NCBI GenBank assembly: GCA_023422955.1
Contig: JAFAGG010000004.1
Coordinates: forward strand, 1-64,000
DNA: 64,000 nt
Reading direction: 5' to 3'
Origin: Pseudomonadota bacterium
Lineage (GTDB): Bacteria > Pseudomonadota > Gammaproteobacteria > Burkholderiales > Burkholderiaceae_D
This document shows positions 26,522-35,548 of this stretch, piece after piece. Numbering within the stretch: position 1 is the first letter of the stretch; the number at the start of each line of letters is the position of its first letter. Below the pieces are notes generated by a model, which was given only the letters and a program-made list of their open reading frames with translations, ran no database searches and was not told where the DNA came from. Made by a program: the position numbers and the translations under genes.

Positions 26522-27052
26522 TCAGGCAGGATTCATTAGCGGCTGCAGCACGATGGCGGACTGATCCGGCCAGCGCCATTCGCCATGCAGGCGCCAGGCC
26601 CGCTCCTGGCCCTCCAACTGCACGCGCCAGCGCGTGTGCTCCAGCGCAGGCAAGGCCACCGCGAAGCTGCCGTCGGCATCGGCATGCACGTTCAGCGTAA
26701 GGTCATGCGCACGCTGGGTGGGATGGACCAGGCGTATGGTCATGTCATCGCCCGCGCTTTCCATCATGCCGCTGACCTTGCCCTGCAGGCGACCGCTCTC
26801 GGCGGCAAATTGCATATCCACTTTCAGGCCAAGCTCGGCGGCAACCCGGTCGCGCCGCAGATCCTGATTGATCGCCTTGCCCTGCTTGTAATAGTCATCC
26901 ACCACCAGCGCATCTTCAGCTTCCATCGACAGCCAGATGATGTGTATGCAGGCCGCCATCACAATGGCGGGGCCCAGCATCAGCAACCATGGCCAGCGGT
27001 GCTTGTACCAGGGCTTGTTATCTTTCATAGTCATGGAGACGCTTGCATTCAT
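26522..27052 (-). CDS. ccoH: FixH/CcoH family cytochrome cbb3 assembly protein
   Basis: A 176-residue protein with a single membrane helix (about 21-43) followed by a periplasmic FixH domain (AEDALVVDDYYKQGKAINQDL is the family hallmark). It helps assemble or stabilise the cbb3 oxidase. ATG 27052 has GAGG upstream. It is the last gene of the ccoNOQPGH unit, 20 bp after ccoG. Confidence 0.88.
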   Translation of the reverse strand: MNASVSMTMKDNKPWYKHRWPWLLMLGPAIVMAACIHIIWLSMEAEDALVVDDYYKQGKAINQDLRRDRVAAELGLKVDMQFAAESGRLQGKVSGMMESAGDDMTIRLVHPTQRAHDLTLNVHADADGSFAVALPALEHTRWRVQLEGQERAWRLHGEWRWPDQSAIVLQPLMNPA

Positions 27053-27072
27053 AAAAACCTCTTCGGGTTGGC

Positions 27073-28479
27073 TTATTGCCGTGGCAGATAGTAGGCTGAC
27101 TTCTGTTTCAAGGTGACATTTTCATCGGTCATGGAACGCAGCTCAAATTCAATCTCGTTCGAGCCAGTCCGCCCTTCGCCCCATGCCACACGGACCGTGA
27201 CCGGAATGGTGCGTGAACTGACTGCACCGACCTCAATCTCCACTTCGGGCTCCAGGGAAATGGTATCAATGCCCGATACATCCAGCCGGTACACGTGCGG
27301 CTTTTCATCGGTGTTCATGATCTGGATGCGGTAGACGTTTTCCAGCATGCCGTCACCCGCTTCCCTTCCCATGACTGCACGATCACGCAAAACTTCCATC
27401 TTGACCGGCATGCGCATGGACAGCGAGGTAGTGAAAGCCGCGATGATGAGCCACAGGACCACTGTATAAATCAATATGCGCGGGCGGAAGATGCGCTTGC
27501 GCATTTCGGCAAACGACCAGCCCTTGTCCATGGCATTCTCGGTGGAATAACGAATCAGGCCGCGCGGCGAACCTATCTTGTCCATCACCAGATCGCAGGC
27601 ATCGATGCAGGCAGCACAACCTATGCAATCGAACTGCAAGCCGTTGCGGATATCGATGCCTGTGGGGCAGACCTGCACGCACATGCTGCAATCGATGCAA
27701 TCGCCTTTGCCTTTTTTATCCTCACCCTTGGCACGCGCGCCACGCGGTTCACCACGTTTCAGATCATAGGTGATGATCATCGAGTCCTTGTCCAGCATCA
27801 CGCCCTGGAAGCGCGCATACGGACACATGTAGCGGCACACCTGCTCGCGCAACCAGCCGGCATTGCCGTAGGTGGCAAACGCATAAAACAGGATCCAGAA
27901 GGTTTCCCACGGACCCAGCCTGAAATTCATCACTTCCTGTTCCAGCACCAGGATGGGCGTGAAGTAGCCGACGAAGGTGAAGCCGGTCCACAGCGAAATT
28001 GCGCCCCAGGTCAGATGCTTGCCGCCCTTTCTCGCAATCTTCTCTGCGCTCATGGTCTGCTTGTCCAGGCGCATGCGCGCGCTGCGCGTGCCCTCGAACT
28101 TGCGTTCCACCCAGAGGAAAATTTCGGTATAAACGGTTTGCGGGCAACTGAAGCCGCACCACACGCGCCCTGCCACAGCGGTGAACAGGAACAGCGACAG
28201 TGCACAAATAATCAGCAGCACCGTCAGGTAGATAAAGTCGTGCGGCAGGAAAACCAGGCCGAAGATATAGAACTTGCGCGATACTAGGTCGAACAGCACG
28301 GCCTGCCTGTCGTTCCATGTCATCCATGGCAGGCCGTAGAACACCAGCTGGGTCAGCCAGACGAAGACCCAGCGCCAGTTGGCGAACCGGCCCGAGATTT
28401 CACGCGGATAAATTTCCTGCCGCTTCTCATACATCGAGATGACTGCAATGGTAGGAACTTCCTTATGGGCCGGTTTCAT
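27073..28479 (-). CDS. ccoG: Cytochrome c oxidase accessory protein CcoG (polyferredoxin-like)
   Basis: About 468 residues with five or so membrane helices and two [4Fe-4S] ferredoxin-type clusters (CIDCSMCVQVCPTGIDIR and CIGCAACIDACDLVMDK), plus an NapH-like CGFSCPQTVYTE segment and a C-terminal Ig-like periplasmic domain. CcoG has been linked to Cu(II) reduction during cbb3 assembly. The start at 28479 (MKPAHKEV) is preferred to an ATG at 28545, which lacks a ribosome site. It follows ccoP. Confidence 0.92.
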   Translation of the reverse strand: MKPAHKEVPTIAVISMYEKRQEIYPREISGRFANWRWVFVWLTQLVFYGLPWMTWNDRQAVLFDLVSRKFYIFGLVFLPHDFIYLTVLLIICALSLFLFTAVAGRVWCGFSCPQTVYTEIFLWVERKFEGTRSARMRLDKQTMSAEKIARKGGKHLTWGAISLWTGFTFVGYFTPILVLEQEVMNFRLGPWETFWILFYAFATYGNAGWLREQVCRYMCPYARFQGVMLDKDSMIITYDLKRGEPRGARAKGEDKKGKGDCIDCSMCVQVCPTGIDIRNGLQFDCIGCAACIDACDLVMDKIGSPRGLIRYSTENAMDKGWSFAEMRKRIFRPRILIYTVVLWLIIAAFTTSLSMRMPVKMEVLRDRAVMGREAGDGMLENVYRIQIMNTDEKPHVYRLDVSGIDTISLEPEVEIEVGAVSSRTIPVTVRVAWGEGRTGSNEIEFELRSMTDENVTLKQKSAYYLPRQ

Positions 28480-28569
28480 GCTTCTGCTCACTGTTTGTTG
28501 CTTACGTTTGCTGCCTGCGCCGGCCGCCTGCAGGGCGACCGGCATTGATACTGCTACTGCTGTTGCTGC

Positions 28570-29508
28570 TTATTGCTCTGGCACCTGATTGATGGTGTTG
28601 GACAGACTCCATACATAAGCAGCCACGACATGGGCTTTCGCTTCTCCGAGGAAGCCTCCGAAGGGCGGCATGACATTGTTGCGGCCTTCGCGTATCGACT
28701 TCATCACGCTGTTCACATCGCCGCCGTGCAGCCAGACGCGGTCGCGCAGATTGGGCGCGCCCAGCATCTGATTGCCGCTGCCGTCGGCGCCGTGGCAGGC
28801 GATGCAGGCGGAGTAAGAAGCTTTGCCCAGCGTGGTCTTGATCGGATCGGTGGTGGCGCCCGACAGGCTGCGCACATAGTGTGTGACGTTTTCCACTTCC
28901 TTGGCGCCGATGATGGCTTCCATCGGCGGCATCATGCCCGTGCGTCCATTCACGATGGAAGCCTTGATGGCTTCGGGCGTACCGCCGTACAGCCAGTCCT
29001 TGTCGGCCAGATTCGGAAAGCCGCGGCTGCCGCGCGCATCGGAACCGTGGCATTGCGCGCAGTTGTTCATGAACAGGCGCTCGCCGATCACATGCGCCTG
29101 CGGATCGGCCGCAACGGTTTCGATGTTCTGACTCAGGTATTTCTCGAACAGCGGGCCATATTGCGCATCGGCCTTTTCCATCTCCTGCTCATAGCGCTTG
29201 GCCGAATCCCATCCCAGCTTCCCCTCGAACGCTCCCAGACCGGGGAACAGCACCAGGTAGGCGACGCCGAAGATGATGGTGAGATAGAACATCCACATCC
29301 ACCAGCGCGGCAGCGGATAGTTGTACTCGGTCAGATCGTCGTCCCAGACGTGGCCGGTGGTCGGTATCTTGGACGGTTCCTTCTCGTTCGGATCGATCTT
29401 GACCCTGATCTTGGATTGCGCCCACAGCAGCACCGCGCAGCCGACGATGCCTAGGACCGTCAGTACGACGATGTAATGATCCCAGAATGCATTGGTGAAA
29501 TCAGCCAT
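28570..29508 (-). CDS. ccoP: Cytochrome cbb3 oxidase dihaem subunit CcoP
   Basis: 312 residues with two N-terminal membrane helices and two c-type haem motifs, CAQCH and CIACH, each with a downstream Met-containing loop (TGMMPPM; NNVMPPF). It passes electrons from soluble cytochrome c to CcoO/CcoN. The ATG at 29508 (MADFTNAFWDHYI) overlaps the ccoQ stop, giving translational coupling; upstream in-frame codons are inside ccoQ. Confidence 0.94.
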   Translation of the reverse strand: MADFTNAFWDHYIVVLTVLGIVGCAVLLWAQSKIRVKIDPNEKEPSKIPTTGHVWDDDLTEYNYPLPRWWMWMFYLTIIFGVAYLVLFPGLGAFEGKLGWDSAKRYEQEMEKADAQYGPLFEKYLSQNIETVAADPQAHVIGERLFMNNCAQCHGSDARGSRGFPNLADKDWLYGGTPEAIKASIVNGRTGMMPPMEAIIGAKEVENVTHYVRSLSGATTDPIKTTLGKASYSACIACHGADGSGNQMLGAPNLRDRVWLHGGDVNSVMKSIREGRNNVMPPFGGFLGEAKAHVVAAYVWSLSNTINQVPEQ

Positions 29509-29683
29509 GGCGACCACCCTCCTCTTCGTGCGGCATAGTGTCGGCAAATGGCAGGTGCGCTGCCTGGTCGAAGTCCTCGGCCTTGTGGCGGATATAGACC
29601 CACCAGGTGATGCCGATGAAGCTCAGGAAGCACAGTAGCGTGATGAGGCTGCGTGCGTCGGTCAGGATAGTTTCGATTCCCAT
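29501..29683 (-). CDS. ccoQ: Cytochrome cbb3 oxidase small subunit CcoQ
   Basis: A 60-residue single-helix protein (helix about residues 12-31, then KAEDFDQAAHLPF). CcoQ stabilises the cbb3 oxidase. It starts 2 bp after the ccoO stop and overlaps ccoP by 8 bp. Confidence 0.9.
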   Translation of the reverse strand: MGIETILTDARSLITLLCFLSFIGITWWVYIRHKAEDFDQAAHLPFADTMPHEEEGGRHG

Positions 29684-29685
29684 GA

Positions 29686-30303
29686 TTATCTCTGTACTTT
29701 AATGTGAGTACCCATGCCCTGCAGATAGGCGATCAGTGCGTCCATCTCGGTCTTGCCTTCCAGCTCGGCCGATGCTGCCGCAATTTCCTCTTCGGAGTAG
29801 GGATGGCCCAGCGCCTTCAGTGCGCGCATCTTGGGGCTGATCAGCGCAGGATCAAGCTTGGCGGTAGACAGCCACGGATAGGACGGCATGTTGGACTCGG
29901 GCACGACATCGCGCGGATTTTCCAGATGCACGCGATGCCATTCATCGCTGTAGCGGCCGCCTACGCGCGCCAGGTCGGGACCGGTACGCTTGGAACCCCA
30001 CTGGAACGGATGGTCGTAGACGAATTCACCAGCCACCGAGTAAGGACCATAGCGCTCGGTCTCGGCGCGGAACGGACGGATCATCTGCGAGTGGCAGTTG
30101 TAGCAGCCTTCGCGCACATACACGTCGCGGCCTGCCAGGCGCAGCGCGGAGTAAGGCTTCAAGCCCTCCACCGCTTCGGTGGTGCTCTTCTGGAAGAACA
30201 GCGGCACGATTTCCACCAGGCCGCCGATGCTGATAACCAGCACCACCAGCCCTATCATCAGCCACGGGCTTTTTTCAATCAGGTCATGTGTAAGCTTTTT
30301 CAT
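29686..30303 (-). CDS. ccoO: Cytochrome cbb3 oxidase monohaem subunit CcoO
   Basis: A 205-residue membrane-anchored cytochrome c: helix at about 13-35, haem motif CYNCHSQMIRPF, and family motifs FQWGSKRTGPDLARVGGRYSD and SNMPSYPWL with the distal Met. It carries electrons from CcoP to the catalytic subunit. ATG 30303 has AAGGA upstream; ccoN ends 14 bp before it. Confidence 0.95.
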   Translation of the reverse strand: MKKLTHDLIEKSPWLMIGLVVLVISIGGLVEIVPLFFQKSTTEAVEGLKPYSALRLAGRDVYVREGCYNCHSQMIRPFRAETERYGPYSVAGEFVYDHPFQWGSKRTGPDLARVGGRYSDEWHRVHLENPRDVVPESNMPSYPWLSTAKLDPALISPKMRALKALGHPYSEEEIAAASAELEGKTEMDALIAYLQGMGTHIKVQR

Positions 30304-30317
30304 GGTCTTTCCTTGAA

Positions 30318-31745
30318 TCAGGCGTGAGCCGGAGCGAGTGCGGGGATAGGCGCTTCCACCTTCTTGCCGTCGCGCATGGTCATGAATACGTTCCAGGCCA
30401 TTAGCACCATGCCGGCCAGGTAGAGCGCACCGCCCAGGAAGCGAATCACGTAGTACGGATAGGTAGCCCGGACCGATTCAACGAAGGTATAAGCCAGCGT
30501 GCCGTCGTCGTTTACCGCTCTCCACATCAAGCCCTGCATCACGCCGGCAATCCACATGGAAGCGATGTAGAACACCACGCCTATGGTGGCGACCCAGAAG
30601 TGGGTTTCAATCAGTTGCGTGCTCCACATTTCCTTCTTGCCGGACAGACGCGGAATCAGGTAGTAGATCGAGCCCATGGTGATGAAGCCAACCCAGCCCA
30701 GCGCACCCGAGTGCACGTGGCCCACGGTCCAGTCGGTGTAGTGCGACAGCGCGTTCACGGTCTTGATCGACATCATCGAGCCCTCGAAGGTGGACATGCC
30801 GTAGAAGGCCAGCGATACCACCAGGAATTTCAGGATGGGATCGGTGCGCAGCTTGTCCCATGCACCGGACAGCGTCATCGCGCCGTTGATCATGCCGCCC
30901 CAGGAAGGTGCCAGCAGAATCAGCGAGAACACCATGCCCAGCGACTGGGTCCAGTCAGGCAAGGCGGTGTAGTGCAGATGGTGCGGACCTGCCCACATGT
31001 AGGTAAAGATCAGCGACCAGAAGTGGACGATGGACAGGCGATACGAGTAGACCGGTTTATCGACCTGCTTGGGGATGATGTAGTACATCATGCCCAGGAA
31101 GCCTGCGGTCAGGAAGAAGCCCACCGCGTTATGGCCGTACAACCACTGCACCATCGCATCCTGCACGCCGGCATAAGCCGAGTAGGACTTCATCGCGGAA
31201 ACGGGAATCGCTGCGCTGTTGACGATGTGCAGCAGCGCCACGGCCAGAATGAAGGCACCGTAGAACCAGTTCGCTACATAGATGTGCTGTACTTTACGCT
31301 TGATCAGCGTGCCGAAGAACACCACTGCATAGGAAACCCAGACCAGCGCGATCAGGATGTCGATGGGCCATTCGAGTTCTGCGTATTCCTTGCCGGAGGT
31401 ATAACCCAGCGGCAGGCTGATCACGGCAGCGACGATGACGGCTTGCCAGCCCCAGAAGGTGAAGGCAGCGAGCTTGTCGGAGAAGAGTCTTACCTGCGAA
31501 GTGCGCTGAACGACATAGTAAGAAGTCGCCATCAGTGCACAACCACCGAAGGCGAAGATGACGGCATTGGTATGCAAGGGACGCAGTCGCCCGTAACTTA
31601 ACCAAGAAACATCAAAGTTCAGGGCAGGCCAGGCCAGCTGAGCGGCGATGAAAACGCCGACCAGCATACCCACCACTCCCCATACCACGGTGGCAACGGC
31701 AAATTGCCTGACCACCTTGTAGTTATAGTTCAACGCAGTATCCAC
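30318..31745 (-). CDS. ccoN: Cytochrome cbb3 oxidase catalytic subunit CcoN
   Basis: A 475-residue, 12-helix haem-copper oxidase subunit I. Ligand segments seen are RPLHTNAVIFAFGG (low-spin haem His), YGHNAVGFFLTAGFLGMMYY (CuB His and the cbb3-specific Tyr), WAGPHHLHYTALP (CuB His pair) and GHVHSGALGW (haem ligands). It reduces O2 to water at very low oxygen. The start is GTG at 31745 with GGAG 7 bases upstream. An FNR box lies at 31806-31819. Confidence 0.96.
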   Translation of the reverse strand: MDTALNYNYKVVRQFAVATVVWGVVGMLVGVFIAAQLAWPALNFDVSWLSYGRLRPLHTNAVIFAFGGCALMATSYYVVQRTSQVRLFSDKLAAFTFWGWQAVIVAAVISLPLGYTSGKEYAELEWPIDILIALVWVSYAVVFFGTLIKRKVQHIYVANWFYGAFILAVALLHIVNSAAIPVSAMKSYSAYAGVQDAMVQWLYGHNAVGFFLTAGFLGMMYYIIPKQVDKPVYSYRLSIVHFWSLIFTYMWAGPHHLHYTALPDWTQSLGMVFSLILLAPSWGGMINGAMTLSGAWDKLRTDPILKFLVVSLAFYGMSTFEGSMMSIKTVNALSHYTDWTVGHVHSGALGWVGFITMGSIYYLIPRLSGKKEMWSTQLIETHFWVATIGVVFYIASMWIAGVMQGLMWRAVNDDGTLAYTFVESVRATYPYYVIRFLGGALYLAGMVLMAWNVFMTMRDGKKVEAPIPALAPAHA

Positions 31746-31805
31746 GTAAGATCTCCAGGGTCTAACACAATGGCCCTAGGGTAAGGATCTGAAGATCAAA
31801 AAACT

Positions 31806-31819
31806 TTGACTTGAATCAA
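31806..31819 (-). promoter_or_regulatory. FNR box of the ccoNOQP operon
   Basis: On the minus strand TTGATTCAAGTCAA, one mismatch from TTGAT-N4-ATCAA. A -10-like TACCCT (31778-31783) follows at class II spacing, about 33 bp before the GTG start of ccoN. Confidence 0.75.
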
Positions 31820-32022
31820 AATGACCCCAGTCAATGAGAGCAGGAAACAGGAATTGACAGAATAAGCGGCGACTTATCAGGCGGGTGTATATGGCGATAT
31901 AGATCGTTGCGATGACTGGCTCAGATTTGCCCGTCATTGATGGTTTATTCATGGCCCTGCATGCCATGCGGTGCGCAAAGCCAAAGTGCAGAACAAGAGA
32001 GGATTGCGAATCGGGAGGAGCA

Positions 32023-32049
32023 GTTAGGCTGGTTAGGCTGGTTAAGCTG
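32023..32049. repeat. Three 9-bp tandem units upstream of ccoNOQP
   Basis: gttaggctg, gttaggctg, gttaagctg in tandem just after the end of ccoS. No function is evident. Confidence 0.7.
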
Positions 32050-32085
32050 TCAGGTTAGCCAGACCTGAAGAAAACCGCAGCAAGC

Positions 32086-32253
32086 CTAGCGCGGCTCCTG
32101 CTCATCCGCCACCTTGTCGTCATCCTGCAGTATGCGCATTGCCGGCCCCACCATGTCGTCGAACTGTCCGCTGTCCGACATGAAGAAGAAAACCGCGATC
32201 GCTGCGAAGACGATCAGTATGCTCAGGGGCACCAGCAGATATAGGGATTCCAT
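32086..32253 (-). CDS. ccoS: Cytochrome cbb3 oxidase maturation protein CcoS
   Basis: A 55-residue protein starting MESLYLLVPLSILIVFAAIA, one membrane helix, then SGQFDDMVGPAMRIL, the conserved CcoS tail. It is needed for cofactor insertion into cbb3 oxidase. Its ATG overlaps the ccoI stop (ATGA), so the two are translationally coupled. Too short for usual gene-length cutoffs but clear from motif and position. Confidence 0.9.
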   Translation of the reverse strand: MESLYLLVPLSILIVFAAIAVFFFMSDSGQFDDMVGPAMRILQDDDKVADEQEPR

Positions 32254-34769
32254 CAGTGTGCTTCTTTCGTTATCAAGGCGCCAACCGGCTCCGGTTGCGC
32301 CGTCCGTGCTTCCCTCATATCGGCCCGGCGCAGGCGTAGTGCATTGATTACCACGATGGCCGAACTTACCGCCATGCCGATACTGGCCATCCAGGGTGTC
32401 AGCAATCCAAAGGCGGCGGCCGGAATCGCTGTCACGTTATAGAGTGTAGCCCAGCCCAGGTTCTGGCGTATCACGCGTATCGCCTGGGCCGCGACGCCGG
32501 ACGCCGCCATAACCAGGCCCAGCCTGTCCTGCAGCAGCACCGCATCGGCACTGGTTTGCGCCAGCGCCGCGCCCTGCCCCATCGCAAACGATACATCTGC
32601 GGCGCGCAATACCGCTGCGTCATTGATGCCGTCTCCCACCATGGCCACGATGGCGCCCTGCCGCTGCAGCGCTTCCACGAATGCCAGTTTCTGCTGCGGC
32701 AGCTGTTCGCCATGCGCGTCCGGTATACCCAGCTCTGCGGCCACATGCCGGGTAACGGCCACATGATCCCCCGACAGCAGGATGACCTGCTTGCCCTGCT
32801 GCCTGAAATAATCCACCACTTGCTGGGCATCGTCGCGCAGCGTATCGGCCAATTCGAAACAGGCCAGCCATTCACCCTCGCGTCCCAGATAGACGGGCGT
32901 ATGCATGGCGGACGCAGTCAATGAAAGGACAGCCTGCGTGATCGCTTCGACAAAATCGCGCGAACCCAGGCGATAGACCTGGCCATCGATAATGGCTTCC
33001 AGCCCGCTTCCCGGCGTATGCGTCAGCGCATCGAGGGCAATCGGTTCCGTGCTTGTTTTTTCAGCAGCATCGCGAATGGCGGCCGCCAGCGGATGAGCGC
33101 TGCTGGCTTCCATTGCCGCCGCCATCTTCAGGCAGGATGCCTGGTCCAGGCTGCCCAGCACCTCGGTATGCCGCAGCACCGGCTTGCCGTGCGTGAGCGT
33201 GCCGGTCTTGTCGAAGATGACATGCGTGACGCGCGACAGCGTTTCCAGCACATGCGCCTGCACCACCAGCACGCCGCCGCGCACCAGCCGGTCGGTCGCT
33301 GCCGCCAGCGCGGTCGGCGTCGCCATCGACAAAGCGCAGGGACAGGATACAACCAGTACCGCGATCGCGATTTCCCACGCGCGCTCCGGTTGCAGCCATT
33401 GCCACGCGAAGAACACGATCACGGAAAAGCTGAGCAATACGGCAACGAACTGCGCGGCAGCGCGATCGGCCCAGACCGAAATCTGCGGCTTGGATTGTCC
33501 CGCCTTGGCAATCAGGTTCAGCAAGGAAGCCAGCGTGCTTTCGCGCACCGGCCGCGTCACCCTGGCCAATACCGCCTGGCTGACCACGACGGCGCCGCCC
33601 GGCAGTTCATCGCCCAGCCCGCGATGCTGCGGCCGGCTTTCACCGGTCAGGAGCGATGCATCGATGCTGGTGCTGCCTTCCAGCACCACGCAATCGGCGG
33701 AAATCGCTTCGCCCGGCTTGATCAGGATGACATCGCCCTGCTGCAGCAAGGCAGCGGCCACGGTTTCCGTATCGCGCTGTTGCGGATAGCCCGCCATGCG
33801 CGAAGCCGAAGGCGGCAATGCATGTTTCATTCTTTCCAGCGTGGCAGCGGCCTTGGTGCGCGCCTTCAGTTCCAGGTAGCGGCTGCACAGCAGCAGGAAC
33901 ACGAACATCGTGACCGAATCGTAATAGACCTCGCCCACGCCGCTGAGCGTTGCCACCATGCTGCCGGTGAATGCCGCCGTTACGCCCAGCGCCACCGGCA
34001 CATCCATGCCCAGCGACTTGTTTTTCAGGTTGCGCCAGGCACCCTGGAAGAAAGGAATGGCCGAATAGAAAACTACCGGCAGGGTCAGTATCAGGCTGGC
34101 CCAATTCATCAGAGCTGCCATATCGGCATCGAAGGTGCCGTCCTGCGCGACATAGGCCGGATAGGCATACATCATCACCTGCATCATGGACAGTCCGGCC
34201 ACGAATACCTGGCGGAACAGCTTCTTGCTGGCGCGGCGCAGGTGTTCGCCGTGACGCGCCACGTCGAAGGGATAAGCGACGTAACCCAGCTCGCGCACCG
34301 CGCGCAGGATATCGCTGGGCTTGCACGCGGCATCCTCCCAGCGCACGTGCAGCGATTCGGTCGACATGTTGACATGCGCGCGGCGCATGCCCGGCAACCG
34401 GCCCAGTCGTTTTTCGATCAGCCATACGCAGGCGCCGCAGCGTATGCCTTCCAGCGAAAAACTGGCTTCACGCAAGCCGGCTTCATCGTCCGGCGTTTCC
34501 GAAATGCTGGCCAGCACTTCCGCGTCGTCATAGAGTTTGAGTTCTTCCGGCACCAGCGCATCGCGACCGGCGGCAGCCGGAAAACCTTCGCGCGTCTGGT
34601 AATAACTGGTCAGGCCGTTATCGACAATCGCCTGCGCAACCGCCTGGCAACCGGCGCAGCACATGGTGCGCGTGATGTTTTCGACATCGACGGTGAGATG
34701 CAGGCCGGCCGGAACCGGCAAGCCGCAATGAAAGCAGTCCTGCGCGATGGCAGCCGACGACGCGGACAT
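32253..34769 (-). CDS. ccoI: Copper-exporting P-type ATPase CcoI for cbb3 oxidase assembly
   Basis: An 838-residue P1B-type ATPase. N-terminal cysteine motifs CFHCGLP and CCAGC precede an HMA domain with CGAC. Eight membrane helices include the ion-binding CPC (VVSCPCALSMATP). The catalytic DKTGT is in VIFDKTGTLTHG, and the hinge motif is VAMVGDGINDAAVL. It moves copper across the membrane for cbb3 assembly. ATG 34769 overlaps the stop of the upstream TauE-like gene (ATGA). It lies second to last in hemN-tauE-ccoI-ccoS. Confidence 0.94.
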   Translation of the reverse strand: MSASSAAIAQDCFHCGLPVPAGLHLTVDVENITRTMCCAGCQAVAQAIVDNGLTSYYQTREGFPAAAGRDALVPEELKLYDDAEVLASISETPDDEAGLREASFSLEGIRCGACVWLIEKRLGRLPGMRRAHVNMSTESLHVRWEDAACKPSDILRAVRELGYVAYPFDVARHGEHLRRASKKLFRQVFVAGLSMMQVMMYAYPAYVAQDGTFDADMAALMNWASLILTLPVVFYSAIPFFQGAWRNLKNKSLGMDVPVALGVTAAFTGSMVATLSGVGEVYYDSVTMFVFLLLCSRYLELKARTKAAATLERMKHALPPSASRMAGYPQQRDTETVAAALLQQGDVILIKPGEAISADCVVLEGSTSIDASLLTGESRPQHRGLGDELPGGAVVVSQAVLARVTRPVRESTLASLLNLIAKAGQSKPQISVWADRAAAQFVAVLLSFSVIVFFAWQWLQPERAWEIAIAVLVVSCPCALSMATPTALAAATDRLVRGGVLVVQAHVLETLSRVTHVIFDKTGTLTHGKPVLRHTEVLGSLDQASCLKMAAAMEASSAHPLAAAIRDAAEKTSTEPIALDALTHTPGSGLEAIIDGQVYRLGSRDFVEAITQAVLSLTASAMHTPVYLGREGEWLACFELADTLRDDAQQVVDYFRQQGKQVILLSGDHVAVTRHVAAELGIPDAHGEQLPQQKLAFVEALQRQGAIVAMVGDGINDAAVLRAADVSFAMGQGAALAQTSADAVLLQDRLGLVMAASGVAAQAIRVIRQNLGWATLYNVTAIPAAAFGLLTPWMASIGMAVSSAIVVINALRLRRADMREARTAQPEPVGALITKEAH

Positions 34770-35542
34770 CAGGCGCCTCCCACGACACAAAACAGTTCAG
34801 CCCAATGCGGCAAGGCGCCGCCGGACGCGCGCCACAAGCCCAGCAATCCAAACGACAAGACCAGCAATCCGCTGGCCACTCTTACCGCAGGCTTGCGTGT
34901 CCAGCCTTGCAATCGGGTACCCAGCATGCCCAGCGACAGCAGGGCCGGCAAGGTTCCCAGCCCGAAAGCCAGCATGATGGCAGCGCCGCTGGAAGCCGAT
35001 CCGCTCAGCATTGCCATCACTACCGCCGTGTACACCATGCCGCACGGCAGCCAGCCCCACACCATGCCGGCGGCCAGCGCCTTTTGCGGACTGTTTATGG
35101 GCAGCAGCTTGCCGGTCAGCGGAGAAAGCCGGCGCCAGATCAACGCACCGGCTTTCTCTATATGCACAAAGCCGGCCCAGGCATTCATTAAATACAGGCC
35201 GAAGCCCACCAGCATCAGGTTGGTGATCCAGTAGGCAGCGACCTGCCAGGAAGCGGAAGCGGCAAAACTGGCCGCGCCGCCTGCCGCACCGCCGGCGATG
35301 GCGCCCGCCATCATGTAGCTGCCTATGCGTCCGGCGTTATAGGACAAGGTCAGCACGAGGCTGGCACCGGCAGGCATTGCACCACCGCCTGCTGCCGGGC
35401 CATTTGCAGCAAGAATAGGAATGACGCTCCTGGGGCGAGCCGACATCGACAATGCGGTGACGATGCCGCCGCACATGCCGATGCAATGCACGCTGCCCAG
35501 CAAGCCGATCAGAAAAACCGAAAAGAGATGCGATTCCGCCAT
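34769..35542 (-). CDS. TauE/SafE (UreH-like) family membrane protein
   Basis: A 257-residue membrane protein with six or seven helices. The first helix contains GSVHCIGMCGG, and MVWGWLPCGMVYTAV is a second family signature. Cys-containing helices and its place between hemN and ccoI suggest a role in metal handling or cbb3 biogenesis; the family name (sulfite exporter) is historical. It starts 6 bp after the hemN stop and overlaps ccoI, so it is clearly part of that operon. The substrate is unknown. Confidence 0.8.
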   Translation of the reverse strand: MAESHLFSVFLIGLLGSVHCIGMCGGIVTALSMSARPRSVIPILAANGPAAGGGAMPAGASLVLTLSYNAGRIGSYMMAGAIAGGAAGGAASFAASASWQVAAYWITNLMLVGFGLYLMNAWAGFVHIEKAGALIWRRLSPLTGKLLPINSPQKALAAGMVWGWLPCGMVYTAVVMAMLSGSASSGAAIMLAFGLGTLPALLSLGMLGTRLQGWTRKPAVRVASGLLVLSFGLLGLWRASGGALPHWAELFCVVGGA

Positions 35543-35548
35543 GCGCTG

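Larger units (their letters stand above)
31746..32085. other. Intergenic region between ccoS and ccoN
   Basis: 340 bp. It holds the ccoN FNR box (31806-31819) and three 9-bp tandem units at 32023-32049. No gene is supported; the minus-strand frame at 31776-31967 covers the promoter itself and is rejected. Confidence 0.6.

Noticed and set aside
31776..31967. 63-residue minus-strand open frame upstream of ccoN
   Set aside because: It spans the ccoN FNR box and -10 region and has no ribosome site.
33018..35234. 738-residue plus-strand open frame opposite ccoI and the TauE-like gene
   Set aside because: Antisense to genes with clear catalytic motifs; composition typical of a shadow frame.
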